NCBI RefSeq assembly: GCF_004027225.2
Contig: NC_044283.2
Location: forward strand, 16,138,992 to 16,202,991
Direction: 5' to 3'
Origin: Strigops habroptila
Lineage: Eukaryota; Chordata; Aves; Psittaciformes; Psittacidae
Length of the DNA stretch: 64,000 nt
Every line of letters begins with the position of its first letter. The stretch's first letter is position 1. The position numbers and the translations under genes were made by a program. This document shows, piece after piece, positions 1 through 13,012 of the stretch. The notes under the pieces are model-generated. The model had not been told where the DNA came from and searched no databases. It worked only from the letters and a program-made list of their open reading frames with translations.

Positions 1-3000
1 TATTTAACAGCACCGCTGCAACACTGTGGAACATTTTAAGACAGGAAATTAAGAATACCTGAGCCAAGTAAAGCCACAGGGGGAAGTTTAGATGGACAGA
101 ATTTAATTACTCGTGTTGGAATTTGGCCAGGACACCAAAATTTACACCCCAACCCTCCTGTAAAGTGCCATCAGACCTTTAATACTTACAACTGGTCAAA
201 ACATCAGCTTTAGATGTGCTCCAAACTAGAACAGCACTAAAAGTCATCTAAGACCTGCTGAGGTATTCATTTACTACTGACTGTCAGGAAAGGCTACAAC
301 ATCCCAAATCAAGCAACAAGAAAAATGCCTTTCCTAGCAGTACTGGAGGCTTTTCTTCTCTAGAGGTAGCTTAATAGTCTTAATATTTTTAGGAAAATTG
401 TTTGTATTTTCAGAAATGCATCAAGTAATTTGGTAAAACCCCCCCACTTTTCATTATCTCAGAAGTCAAAATATCCTTCTGCTGCCCTTGCAGAACCCCC
501 AAATATACTTGAGTGCTCAGCCTCTTGTTTATTGCCATTTATACCATGGAAAAGAGGCACACTATAGTGAATAACAATGTGTTGACTTTAAAGGGAATAT
601 TAAAGCTCGAATGTCTATACTTTTTCACTTCTCACATTATTTTTCAAAAGAAAGCTGTATACTATTTAACATTTATTTGTGGTGAAGATGAAAAATCCCA
701 TGGGTTATCTTTTCTAGAAGAGTAGGATTTCTACAAAACACAATTCTTGAAATTCCTTAGGCTGAGGAATTATGTCAGCCCTGAAAAGCATGGATTCATT
801 ACTCACATCGTGTTACTCTGTTGACATAATTCCCTAACAGACTGGGACATGAGGTGTCCCAGTTTGATATACATCAACCTACAGTCATTGCTTTTGCCTT
901 CTTTAAATAGTAAACAATTCTGTGTCTGAGTTCCTGTTTTAAAAAATGCTTTGAGCAGTACATCTATGTAAAAAAGAAAATCTGGGTTAGCTGTGGGCCA
1001 CCAGCAATTTATCAAGCAGTATTAGTTATGTCTGTGGGATATTTTTCATTATCTGAGGATTATTAATAGAGACACCATATACATAGTGATTATTCCTTGA
1101 CTAATAATTGAGATAATATCAATATGAAGCCTAGTTTCATTAACACCTTAGTAAAGAGACAATGATGTGAAGGGCATTTTTTCCCTCCAATTTGTAATCA
1201 AAAGTTATTTAATAGTAAAATCAGCCTTTACTTATAACAGAGGTTGCGGACTTTGGGAGTTGGCAGAGCCAGCTTCCGGGCTGCTGGGAGCCAGACTCTT
1301 TTTGATCTTCATATTGAATGGTTTCCTTTGATCACCTAGACAATAGATCATAAAAGAACAGAGCTTTTACCCATACTCCCTAAATTTGCAGGTAAATAAT
1401 GAGATGGTCTGAACTGAGGCTGGAGTGTAAGATTTTTAACAAACAATTCTTCCCTTTGAAGTAGACTTAGTAAAATTAGCATATAAATGAGCAATGCTGC
1501 TACATAAGGACATGTGGCTGAAGAAGAGGGATGGTTGGACTGAGTAGGTTAGTTTCTAAATGAGGTCTTTTGCTAAATGACCCGCAGTTAGACTACAGGT
1601 GTGTTGGTTTTGTGAGTGAGAGATGAGCTTTGAACAGTGGGGTATGCTCAAGTTGGGGACCCCCAGCCGGTGTGGCTGAGGACGGCAGCTTTGTAGCTGG
1701 CCTGGAAAGCTCAAAGTTGGGTGGGATGCAGAGCAGACATAGGCCATGCCTCTGTGGGAAGAGGTATCCTAACCGATGCTGTAACGTCAGGATGTGGTCC
1801 ATTACACCAATATTTGTCTCTATCATCTTCAAGTATGCAACGCTATTCAATATGCTCATTCATAAATCTCTTTGGAGGTCCATTTGCTGTGCCTGTGAAG
1901 AAGGACTATTATACTGAAATATCTGCCAGGAGCTGTACAGGCTAAACTCACCAAACTCAGAAAGCCAGAACAAGGATTTAGCATGGTGGTAGCAGGTTAA
2001 CGTCAGGATCTTTGAGCCTTACAGCTTTTGATTTCACCAAAATCAGTGGAATTACCTATCCCACTGGCAGTGGAAAACTGCCACCTCTCTACAGGGTACC
2101 TTGGACTCTCTTCAACCTGTGTGTCTGGGACAGCTCCCCTGGCACCAAAATGTCTTTGCGCTTCCATGGCAGGGACACATAACTGGAGCTCTCCCAGTAG
2201 TGGTGTTCCCTGATTTACTAAATTAAAAGGAAGTTAAATTAATTAATGTGTTCAATTAAATAAATACATTAAATAAGATAAATGAAGTTAAATTAAGTAA
2301 TTTGGTTTTGAGTCAGGTTTCAACCAGAATTTCTCAGTGTGCTTGAAAGAATCATGCTTAGTTCACTGGGACTTGCTTCTTTATTCACTCCAGCAAAAAC
2401 CAAGCTTGAGATTGACAGGGGACAGTAGATGGAAGGGAGTCTGATCCCTGAGTCATCTAAATAGCCAACAGGACAGTGTTGTGGTACAAAACCCAAGCTC
2501 AGATATCCCCTGTGACTGATTTGAAGGAAAGACATAGACTAAATTTCTGCACAGACCATCAGCATCCTTTGGAGCTGAAATCTGTCCTCTGGCCAAGGTA
2601 CTATTGAGATCACCTTTGCCCTTCAACAGGAGATGAGGTCACCCTCCCTCTAGTGTAACCCTCACGTAACACTCAAGGCTGAGGACTGAGTCCCCCTCTT
2701 TTACATGTTAAATGAGTGTTAAGGGCAACATTTTTGCCAAGATATAAATGATATTTCAGTCTCTTGTGACTGTAACCTGTAAACAGGTTCTGTACATCAG
2801 ATTTTCTCCCATCATAACTCTCCTTTCCTGCCCTTGGAGGCCTGGTAGGACAGGACTTTGTACTACTGGTGAGTGCAGCATCCCTCTGGGATCTTTTGTC
2901 CACTGGTGGAGCACAGTCAGAGGCTTTTTAAGGGGGTGAAGATGGGCACAGTGGGCTGCAGGAGCCAACAGGGAAGAGCCAAGTACCAGCTCTGATACAG

Positions 3001-3899
3001 GTCTCTGAAGCAAGAAGAGGGTGGGTTTGGGCACGTTCTGTGGAGGTGCTTGAGATTGGAGAGCTCTGGGTGGGTTTGGACAAACAGAGTTTCCTGCAGA
3101 GCTTTAGAAAGAGAAATGTGGGATGGCAGAGGCTGGGGATTCTCCACGTAGGACCTGAGCATGTTCATGAGAAGGATCAAGGGATGTAGATAATTGTAAT
3201 AGATGATTTGGAAATAGGAGTTTTGGCACAGGAAAGGGGGAGAGCTGGGGCAAAGGCTGGGGTGGGGGAATGATGGGTGCCAAAGGAAATGGATTTATTA
3301 AACACCTCTTAAAAATGCTGTGTTTGGGGCAAGAGAATCTACTGCCCTCACCCCCTTTGGTACTGGCAACAGGAGTAGCCTGTCCCAACTAAACAGAGCT
3401 GATTTGTTTCAGAAAAATTGATACAAACTTTTTCTGCAGTTCTGAAATCTTTCTGTCCTCACCTCTTATATTTATTAGTTCAAAGTGATTCACCAAAAGT
3501 TGACCTGAATTCTCAAACTACATTTCTTCTGGCAAATAAACTCTTCACTAAAAACATATGTGCCTGTCACTACACTAAGTGCATGCAGTCTATTTACTTG
3601 CTGTTTGGCTGATGGCTGGCCCCTTCCCAGCAGTGCAGAGGAGATGGAAGGCATTAAGAAAAGCCCTGAATATTGCTGGCTGAATAGTCTGGAAAAAAAA
3701 AGGCTAGGGAGGATAGGAGTGAAATCCTAGCACTGTGAGTGGCACTTGGAGGATTTTGCTTCTATTAAAAAAAGTTTCTATTAAAAAAAAGTAAAAAAAA
3801 AAATAATCAATGAAAGCCACACAAATAAAAACCATGCACAGCACTTTGAAACCACACCAGTGTGCCTCCATAAGTGCATGGGATTGCAAAAATAAAGAA

Positions 3900-3962
3900 G
3901 TAAATAAATAAATAAATATACAATCAAATGAATAAATAATCAAATAAATAAATAAATATATA
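3900..3962 (+). repeat. Interrupted (TAAA)n microsatellite
   Basis: Repeated taaa units run across this stretch, broken by atacaatcaaatg and a second interruption. It is preceded by A-rich sequence with two ttctattaaaaaaa copies near 3764-3790. Confidence 0.85.
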
Positions 3963-6900
3963 ACAGGGCCTTAGTTGTAGGCAATGCACTTTAATGGCTC
4001 AGCTCAGTGTGGAATAACCTCATGAATATACATTCCAGAACTGGCCTCTCCATCACATGGAGGAAAAGGGCAGACAGAGCTGCAGGTAGAGGGGCACAGC
4101 ATCTGCTAAAACTTCACTGCCTGGCTGCTGCCCTAGCACATCTACTGTCCCTGCAGAGCCCGTTTACACAGTGGGACCAAAGCCAGCCTTGTGCTGACGT
4201 GCTTCTCTGACACCTGCAGGCAGAAAGGATGGGTAATGGGACCACTTTTATGAAAGCAGGAGGGTGGCAGAGAAGCTGAATGTGGAGCTGTTGCTCAACA
4301 CCACCCTTGGTACAAGAAATAGAAGTCCTCAACAGAGCTACTGGATTGATAAAGGTATTTTAAGTAGGAAAGAGGGGGTGAGGAGGCAGAGTGTAGCAAT
4401 GGCTTCAAAAAGGGACTAAACTGTGCTGCGCCAATAGCCTGACTTGGAGACACCAGCAAGAATTGTGTGAAGGTCTACCCGTCCTTAGGCTGATGCAGCA
4501 GCATTAGAAAAAGGGTGTATGTATATCCTCTAAAGGTATTTCCCAGCACAAAGGGCAGGCTTGTGGCTCAGGCAGGTGGCAGGGCACAGGAGGGAGTTTC
4601 CATTCAGTGGGGTAGGAGGTGTTTTAATGAGAAGTTAAAGTAGGCAAAACCTGCTCTTGGGGCTTCCCTAGAACTGAACGTCCCTAGAACTGAAAATGTA
4701 TCTCAAGGGATGATGAAGAGTGGAACAGAAAAAGAGCAGGTTTGGGGTTTTTTTTCCCACATAGGGGGTCCATTTGGTGGTTCGGGGAGGGAAATGTTTG
4801 CCTAGGAAAGAGGAATAACCATGAAGGAAACGTATGGGAAACAGAGAAATCACAGGCTGAAGTAGGCTTAGTAGGAAAACAACTGGGGGTTTGAAAAATT
4901 ACCAGAAAAGTGATATTCTCAAGAGTGCAAGCAATAGCACAGGCTCCACTGAAAATGAGGTTAGTTTTGGAAATTAACATCACATCTGTCTAGTTCCAAT
5001 AAGCCTTGTCCATTTAAAAATGGAGCTCACCCTATGAGATATCTGCTATAAATAATCAAATACATTATAACCTGAACATATCCTCTACATAGAATAATCC
5101 TGCTATAAAAACTGAGAATAAAGGAATTTGCTGGATGACTAGCACTTAAGGAATTGTTCCCTGGTGGGTTATTTGCAGCCTATTCTCTACTTCAGTAGGA
5201 GTTTATGTTGAATAACTCACAGCTGTGGATATACCTGCACAATGGAATTTAATACTGCTAATAAAGGGATCCAAATTGGCACAGCTCCACTCAGAACTCA
5301 CTAACGTTAAGACATACAAGTGTCTTGGGTCATGTAAAAGGCTGAGTGGCTTCAGCACAGAATTGTAGATGCTCAGGTGGAGGGGTGGTACCAGCCAATG
5401 AAGGATATGTTGCAGTCAGGGCTGTTCACTTCTGGTCACATTTAAAACACCAGCTGAGATGTGTGTTGTACCTGGAAAGCCAGAGCTGACAATTCTTTAT
5501 GTTTTGGGTTTTTTTATTGTGACTCTCCTGGATTAGCCTATTTTCAAATATTGAAGGGAATTGGAGAAGGGAGGAGAGGAGAAAGATGGAATAGCTGATG
5601 CTTTGGGTGATCTATATCATTCGTGTGTCCTTCAAGCTACCTCTCTGCAATGTTTACAAGCATATTTCTGTAGAGAGCTGGGCAGGACATGATCTGTGTA
5701 ATTCACTCTGCAGCATCGTGGCTTAGTCAGGAGCCTTGAGAAGGGAACCTCATCAGCCCACCCCTGGCTGGATCAGAGGCACTTTTTTTTTATATTTAGC
5801 TTTTAGCTGCAGCATTTTTTAAGTGTTTGTTTTAAATCAAAATCAAATTTGTGGTGCTTGTAGCTTCATGAAAATCAAATCTGGAAAAAAAATTATCAAA
5901 GTATAAGTTCAAATTTCAATACTTGGAAGGAACCAAAAGAAAAAGTGGAGTCAAACCAAACAAAAAGGTTCTGGTTTAATAAAATAAAATGTAAGAAATC
6001 ATGATTTTGAGGATTATTATTTTGGTACATCTAGTCTAGCTGTTTCATAGAAGCCTGCAGTCATAGGCAGGAAAGTCAAATGGCCACAAACCCTCCCAGT
6101 GGGGAAGCACCAGTTTATTGGAGATTGCGAGGTGCTCAGCTGGAGGGTGAGGTGTAGGTGACCTGGTCTAACAGTCCCAGAAAAGCTGTGGCTGCAGCCA
6201 GGACTTTGATGTGACAAAATGACTCCACTGATTTCAAGGTAGGACTGCCCATGTGTATTGTTTATTTTACCTCAAGGGTTATTTCAAATTAATTCATCTG
6301 TTAATCAGTTAAAGGAGAGTGATGCAGTTAAAAGAACAGAAAAATTTTGGTGCTGACCTGTGTTATCACAGATGATTAAAAAAAAAAAAAATCAATAAAA
6401 TGAATAAAAAGTAAAATAAATTTTCCATTTCCTTTTCAAGTCTTGGCCTTGTAGCTATGTGCCCACCCTGGTACCTGGCAGAGCCTGCATGAGGCCCATC
6501 TCTGGAAAGTTTCCTTTATTACTGATAGCAGTTTTCTTCCCCAGTAAATGGGATTTTCTTGGAAACTGCTGTCTTGTAGAGTGCCACTTTCTGAAGTGTC
6601 AGACTGCTCAAAGGCAATTAGTATACAGACCACTCCTTCCCTCCCCAGCAGTTCCTCTCGCTACTTGAGAACTGGCTAAACCGCAAGTCTCACAATAAAA
6701 TCATACTTGACAACTCTGTTTCCATTTAAAAAGCCCACATCCCACTATTACATGGTCTTCAACTTAAAAACATTGTCTCCCTGCAGAGTACCACTGTTCA
6801 GTTACTCATTATAAGCTGACCATTAGTATTTTTTCCCCTCCCTCACAGGAACGCAGCTGGCATCTACAGTAAAGCCAAATGCTGCTGTACGAAATTAGTG

Positions 6901-9581
6901 AGTTAGGCCTTTCTCAAGGGAGTTCTGACTTAAAAGAAAGAATTGTGGGAGGGGAATATTTAAAAATAATACATTTTCTGGGAGAAAGAAGGTTGATTGT
7001 TATATTTTTTCTGAGCCCTTAGGCTGAAGTAACAGCAAAACATGGAAGTTTGCTAAGCAAAGCCAACCTGAAACTCCCTGTCCCTGTTGATACAAAGCAG
7101 AGGAGATAGCTGTGATATGCAAAACTGAAATTGCATTGCTCCTACAAAGCTCGGGAACCACAATAAAGGTTCTTGATCACTGTCCAGGGACACTTTAGCT
7201 GTGAGCCCCGCTCCTGTAAATTGAGCTCCTGCAGCACTTCACAGCTGATTCACATCAGAGGAGCTGGTGATTTAAGCACAGAGAGTCATAGAGCTGCTGA
7301 AAAACCTGTATGAAAAGATAGCTGTCTCAGTTGCTCGCCTTTTGTTATCACCCTTTGGAACATGAGTTTAACCTGGAGGGAGATCTCAAAGAAAACAGCT
7401 GAAAATTCCCTTTCAAAATGGAGGTTTCAGTCAAAGACAGACACAAGCCCCAGCATCCATCAGTTCCTAAATTTCACGCCTTCTGGCTGCTGAATTTGAT
7501 CTCTCTTGGCAACCCAGGAGCAACCCACCTTGGTTTTGATGAGCTTGTCTGTGTGGAGCACAAGCGAGTCCTGCATTTTGTTTTACACGTAACCAGAAGA
7601 AGATGGAAAGTTAAAAACTTTGGGCAAAGCGGCAAACAAATTTTCATAAGCTATCAAAGAGAGATGAAAGAAAATCGAATAGAAAAAAATCCCCTCGACC
7701 CAGCATCTGAAAGCACCAAACACAGTTCTTAAAAGCTTTTCCAGTACTCAGACCCCCCAAGAGATCACTCAGGGAGGATAAAACTCTATGTGATGAAATG
7801 AGAGTTGCAGTCGAATGTGATAAGGAGTGTTAAATGCCTGCTTCATATCAAGCATTTGCTAAAACGTCTCCTAATGCACTTACAAAGGAGATTCTAACTT
7901 TATACGTTATAGCTGTTCAATATATAATTATACATAGTATCTCAGATGAATTCAGAGTTGTTGAGAGAGAGCTATTAATTAAACTGGGGCGATACACAAC
8001 TTGAGGATCTCCAGAGATCAGACAGAATTCATTTTAGCATGATATAAAAACTGCTTTGCTCCTCCCCACCCCAAACATACTCTAACAACTGTTCTCATGC
8101 CACATCACAACTTCACAACTGGTAAGATCTTGGACACCCGAGAAGTATTTTTATCATAGAGCACTGTAAAAATAAAAAAAAAAAATAACCCAAACCCAAA
8201 ACCTCTCCACTCCCATAAAATCCCCCCAAGCACGCACAGAAAGAAAAAAAAACCAACCTGAAGAACTTTGGGCTCCAGTTATGAGCACAGGCTTAAAGGA
8301 TCCTAAATGGGGATGTCCAATAGGCATGGAGGCATGCTGGGTGGGCATATTATCTGGGTTCAGCTGAAGCACATTCCCCTGCTAATATGATGTAATGGCA
8401 TTCAGCACCTGAGCTATCCAGGATGCATTTAGTAATGTATCCAAACTGAAGCTTATCAATCTCTTCCTGCTCCTTGTAAAGTTGATGGAAGCACAGTCAT
8501 GAGTTTCTTGGGGAGCTGGAGTGGTTGTGCTCTGTTGTGGCTGGATGCTTTTTATAAAGTTTTGATTCTGTATGCACAAATGTATTATTCTCTGATGTCA
8601 TCTTTACTGCATAATGGTGTTTTAAAATGTGCTTATGGATTAAGACTGCCCATAGACCCATTGAAATTATTTCTTGGTGTAAGGGATATAATTCTTTTAT
8701 TTCAGAAGTGACTCATAGGGTCATAGAAGAAATGCTCCTACAGTTAGTTTGTTCCATCACTGTTCCCAATAAAACCTTTCCCTTGGAAAGAACTAGTACT
8801 ACTCACTGTCAAAATAACACACTAAATTAGAACAGATTTTAATACTGTGAGTGTTCAGTGAAAATTCATATTTTCTCATGAAAGATAGCAGCATGGTCCA
8901 TACATTTAGAGACTTCCATAAGTGATTCTTTATCCAAAGGTACCAGCTGCCATTCTGCAATGCTGGGGTACCACCAGGCTTCCTGGTAGAAGCATAATGA
9001 TATACCAGCGTAACATCAGTTCTATTGGATGTTAAATATTCAGTAGCTCCTCTTACATAGTAGAAGATTTGGGCCTTAGCCTTGTATAAAAATATGCTGT
9101 CAAAAAGCAAGAAAAAACATACAAATCATCCAGTCCTACACAGTAAAACCAGCTGCTGGGGTAACTTGTGCCCCAGGGCAACTTTAATTTGGACGTGCAA
9201 TATATCATCATAGGGCTACTTGATCAGAGTTGCACTCTCAGGAAATTTTTTCAGGACTATTCAATTTCCATTAGCAGTTCTCCAGGATATATTAGGCACA
9301 AACTGGGTTTCCTTCAATATCAATCATCCATGTTTTCTCTTTCATCCTGTCTTTGCTAAAATGGGATTTTCATGGAGGCCATGAAATTGCAAAATTTCGC
9401 CTGTTCTTACGGCTTTTCTATCATTTAGGCTCCTTTAATGGTGTTTTGCAGCAGAGGCTGGGCAAGGAACTTCTTTCTTAGAGAAAACCCAGTAATGCCC
9501 AGTATTTTGCCATTCCATTCAGTGGTTTCCTTCCCCTCTAGCCCCACCTCTCTCTGCACACTTTTTCCTTGGCTCTGTGGG

Positions 9582-9629
9582 TACCTCTGCTCAGTGGGTA
9601 CTTTTTACCTCTGCTCAGTGGGTACTTTT
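9582..9629 (+). repeat. Perfect tandem duplication of a 24-bp unit
   Basis: Two identical adjacent 24-bp units (9582-9605 and 9606-9629), each starting tacctctgc and ending ggtactttt. The unit length is a multiple of three, so it keeps open a 133-codon frame on the + strand. That frame has no recognisable homologue. Confidence 0.9.
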
Positions 9630-12383
9630 GCTCTGTTCCCCAAGGACACAAGTTACACTTCTATAATGTGTGTGTCTAGTACCTTCTCCAGTACCAAGGT
9701 TACAAATCAGCCACTCGTGACTTTCACAGAGCCCTATGATGCTGCAAGCATACAAATACTAGTTACACCTCCCAAGGTCCCTTACAGATTGAATTATCCT
9801 ACAGCATTATTACATTCATACACACCAACGCACAGATGATGAAACCAGAGGACACCTTCTTTCTGAGAAGACTACAAAGCTGCAAATATTGCTTATCTCT
9901 GCTTGTTGTGAAAAGAGAGAAAGAAGGAGCTTTAAGAACTGCAGTCTTCTCATCAAGCACAGTTGGTGAGACCAGCAGGTGGCCCCAAGTGAGGTGGGAG
10001 CTCTCTGGGAAGGGGATTCTCCTGACCCAAGACCAAAAACAAGATTCCTGAACAAAGCGATTCAAAGAATAACAGAACCCACTAGTGCTTATGGCTCTTG
10101 CATGGTCCAAGTCCTTTGAAACAGCAACCAGCTTAGTTATCAGTGTTCTTACTCAGTCACTTTATTAATTATGTGATTCTGCTTTTCTAAGTAAATTGCT
10201 GGAATTTCCTCTCTCTGATTTGTGAGGGCATTTCTCAGGGCCAGCATTTCCCTCCATTTTGCTAAAACAAACAAGAGCTTTCTCTTTGAACGTATTTCAG
10301 CATCATGAGATAAGTTTCCTTCCTCCTTTTAATAATTGCAGGGCTCCCCAGAGGAAAGTGTCAACAACATTATTTCCTTCCAATTTCTGAGAGAGATACA
10401 ATGTTCTTGTAGGTGGTGAGATTAGATTACGGTAAAATTAATTGTTGGTTTCAAGCTTTCATTGTTCAGGCTGCAACCTCAGCTCTCATGAACCTGTTAT
10501 TTTGACTCACCTGTGATCATCATTCACCTTTTCTGCTTTCTTCATCAGATAGTTACGAAGCTGCAGTGTCATTTAAGTGCAACCCACAACCAAAAGGCAT
10601 AAAGTCCAGTAGTTAATGTGATCATTGTACCTCAATTCTCTACCTATATGGAGTGTTCCCAAGGACAGGGCACAAACACATGGGATCAGACACAGGATCA
10701 TAGGCTCCGTCTTGATGAGTTTACCGTGTCATTTCAAACATGGAAAGAAAAGCTCATGTAGCAGCCCAGGGCATGGGACCGAAGGAAGCAGCAATGCTGA
10801 GGCTGCGTGGTCAGCTGCTGCCCACCTCAAACAGCTTCACTGAGCCAGCCCATTTGCACATGTCTTTTAAGAATAAATAAGTGAATAAATAAAATCAGCT
10901 AGCTCCATCTCTTGTTCACCCCAACCGCAATAGGGTGGATTGATAGCTTGTAGACGGGGTTTTTGAGGAGAAATGGAGAAGGTGTCCTTCCAGATTAATT
11001 CAAGGACGGCACTCTAAGGAGCCTGTTACCCATTTTTCAAGTGTTCCTATGTTTATTTACTGAAACAACAGGAGTAATATGACATCATAAATCTTTTAAA
11101 AATTGAAATAGTAGTGCCAGTCTCGAAAGATTAATAATAAGGAACGTCTTTTAGAGTGTGCTCATGGAAATGTAATATGAATGATTAGTGTTTTTGAACA
11201 TTAGAATTACACTGTATAATTGTAATGTTATAGCAGCTATATAGGAGCCTTAATGGAATACATTGTGAATTTAATTATTTACATGGAAAAATTGGGGCTG
11301 ATATAGTCACTGAATGATAGACCTACAGTTACTCACCTCCTGCAAATGCTATAAAGGAGCAGCACTGCTATCTGTGCTGATGCACTCAGTCACATTTGTT
11401 ATTCAGTTCGTTTTAAATTCTATCCTACAGTTGATATCCTCGTGCTCCAGCTCCTACAGAATCCCATAGTGTCTTTTAGGCTACCTTCCTGTGGGGCCTA
11501 CCATAGGTACCAAGATTCATCAAAGCAGGATTTTGCCTGCAGGAGAATGGGACCCATGCTGGCAGCTGAGGTTCATCCTTTGGGCAGGGAGGGAGCTGAC
11601 TCCTGTTGAGGAACCAAGTGGCCACACAGGGTGCTTTGCCCTGTATGTCTTCTCCAAGGGTAGTTTCAAAAGTATTTGCTGGAATCACATCCAGAAAAGT
11701 ATAGTTTCAGTCAAGACCAAAACCTCACTCCCCTGCACAAAAGGCAGGATTGTGTAGATTCAGTATCTCTCTGTGTTGGTAATTCTCCTTGTAAGTATTT
11801 GCCACCTTGCAGGGCTTCTCAGCTGCCTCGGGATGCAGGTGGGTGCCTCCGGGCTCAGCCGAGGGGCTTTACACACTGGGCTGTATTCAGAGCGGCTGCA
11901 CCCGCCCAGGGGTTTTGCTTGCTCCTGTGAACAAGTGATTTGACAGCAAAGGGAAGAAAGAAGGAGAATTTTTAAAATCCTCTCAGCCCCAGTTGAGGGA
12001 CTCATCATAAAGCTATCAGACAGAATTCAGCAGAGTGGAAATCCCTGCTGTGATAAGCCCCAGCCCTGGAAGGTGAGTGATGCAGAGTTCAGGGTGGAGG
12101 CGTGCTTGCTGGATGTCCTCACTCCCTTGTTCTCAGCTCTCACTGCTGCTACCGACCCACGGTGTTACACATCATTAATGTTAAAAAAAAGAGCCTCTAA
12201 CCAAATTGAGCTGTAAGTGATTCACACCTGAACTGTAGACTTCCTTTTTTGCTGGAAGAACATTGTAATTCAGTGAAACACCAATTCCAGAAATTGCTGG
12301 TGCATCATCCTGCACATGGGCGTGTGTCTTTTGCATGCAAGGAACTGTAAATGCACCATATAAGAGCATATTTGTTAACACAG

Positions 12384-12389
12384 TTTATT
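12384..12389 (-). terminator. Candidate distal LDB2 poly(A) signal AATAAA
   Basis: A canonical hexamer about 1.05 kb beyond the stop, followed by CTGTGTTAAC and other moderately U-rich sequence. Using it would retain the U28 tract in the message. Its use is inferred only from the motif. Confidence 0.4.
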
Positions 12390-12540
12390 GGCACACTTAT
12401 TGGCAAAGCATACATAAAATACAGTTGTATTATATAACACACTGACTCACTGTGTCTTTACATGATGAGTTGAACATATTAATATGCAAATGAAAAAAAT
12501 TAGTTTCTCTTATAAAGTTTCACATAAATACACCACAACC

Positions 12541-12568
<28 letters not shown>
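12541..12568 (+). repeat. A28 homopolymer (U28 in the LDB2 sense)
   Basis: An uninterrupted run of 28 A on the + strand, the longest homopolymer in the window. On the minus strand it lies between the main and distal candidate poly(A) signals of LDB2, so it would be a poly(U) tract in the long 3' UTR form. No interspersed element is recognisable beside it. Confidence 0.9.
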
Positions 12569-12572
<4 letters not shown>

Positions 12573-12685
12573 AACCAAAAAAAGGTTTGAGGGCTTTACA
12601 AAAATATTATACAAGAAATATACTATGAAAAGAAATAACAACAAAGCCAACTCAGGTACAATAATAAAAACACAAAAGTTTTAGA

Positions 12686-12691
12686 TTTATT
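12686..12691 (-). terminator. Candidate main LDB2 poly(A) signal AATAAA
   Basis: AATAAA on the minus strand is followed within about 10-30 nt by CTTTTGTGTTTTTATTATTG, a U/GU-rich element of the kind bound by CstF. This is the best of the three canonical hexamers downstream of the LDB2 stop. Cleavage would fall near 12665-12676. Confidence 0.6.
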
Positions 12692-12830
12692 AAGCTGCCC
12701 ACAAAGTTAATGGATTACATGGCTTTAAAATATCTGGATCGACAGCAATTTTACAAAGCATAAACTCTCATAGGACCGGGTGTCTTTTTCCACATAAAAA
12801 TATTTCTCATGTCTTTGATGAAAAAAAGAC

Positions 12831-13012
12831 ATTTCTTGTTTCAGGTTTTTTTATTAAATGATGGAAAGAGTATCTACTGGCATCAGCTAAACGTAAATGA
12901 AAAATGCTGGATCCTTGAAATGTTCAACTGATGAAAGAAAAGTTAAGGAAAGAACAAAAGTTACTTGAAATTACTTTTCCTTAAAAACTGATCTTTTTCT
13001 GAAACAAGAAAT
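12831..13012 (-). repeat. 14-bp perfect inverted repeat in LDB2 3' UTR
   Basis: ATTTCTTGTTTCAG at 12831-12844 is the exact reverse complement of CTGAAACAAGAAAT at 12999-13012. The two arms are separated by 154 bases. In the LDB2 transcript they could pair as a long-range stem whose 3' arm lies just downstream of the proximal AATAAA. Confidence 0.75.
12850..12855 (-). terminator. Candidate proximal LDB2 poly(A) signal AATAAA
   Basis: A hexamer about 590 nt after the stop, lying in an A-rich run. Five nucleotides downstream begins one arm of the 14-bp inverted repeat. U-rich sequence follows that arm. It could produce a short 3' UTR isoform, but the A-rich setting makes a chance match possible. 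Confidence 0.3.

Larger units (their letters stand above)
1..12350. other. Intergenic DNA downstream of LDB2, no gene recognised
   Basis: I read both strands and found only short ORFs, none over about 135 codons and none resembling a family I know. The stretch contains TAAA-rich microsatellites, AT-rich islands (for example 2220-2300 and 7840-8050) and a 24-bp tandem duplication. No CpG island, splice-bounded conserved exon, tRNA or CR1 3' end was seen. Confidence 0.6.

Noticed and set aside
7418..7732. 104-codon + strand ORF in the intergenic region
   Set aside because: Low ORF density and no family resemblance. The length is within expectation for 64 kb of random sequence.
12541..12568. 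A28 as the tail of a processed pseudogene or SINE on the + strand
   Set aside because: The sequence just left of it (12370-12540) is AT-rich and unrecognised, with no coding remnant, tRNA-like head or target duplication.
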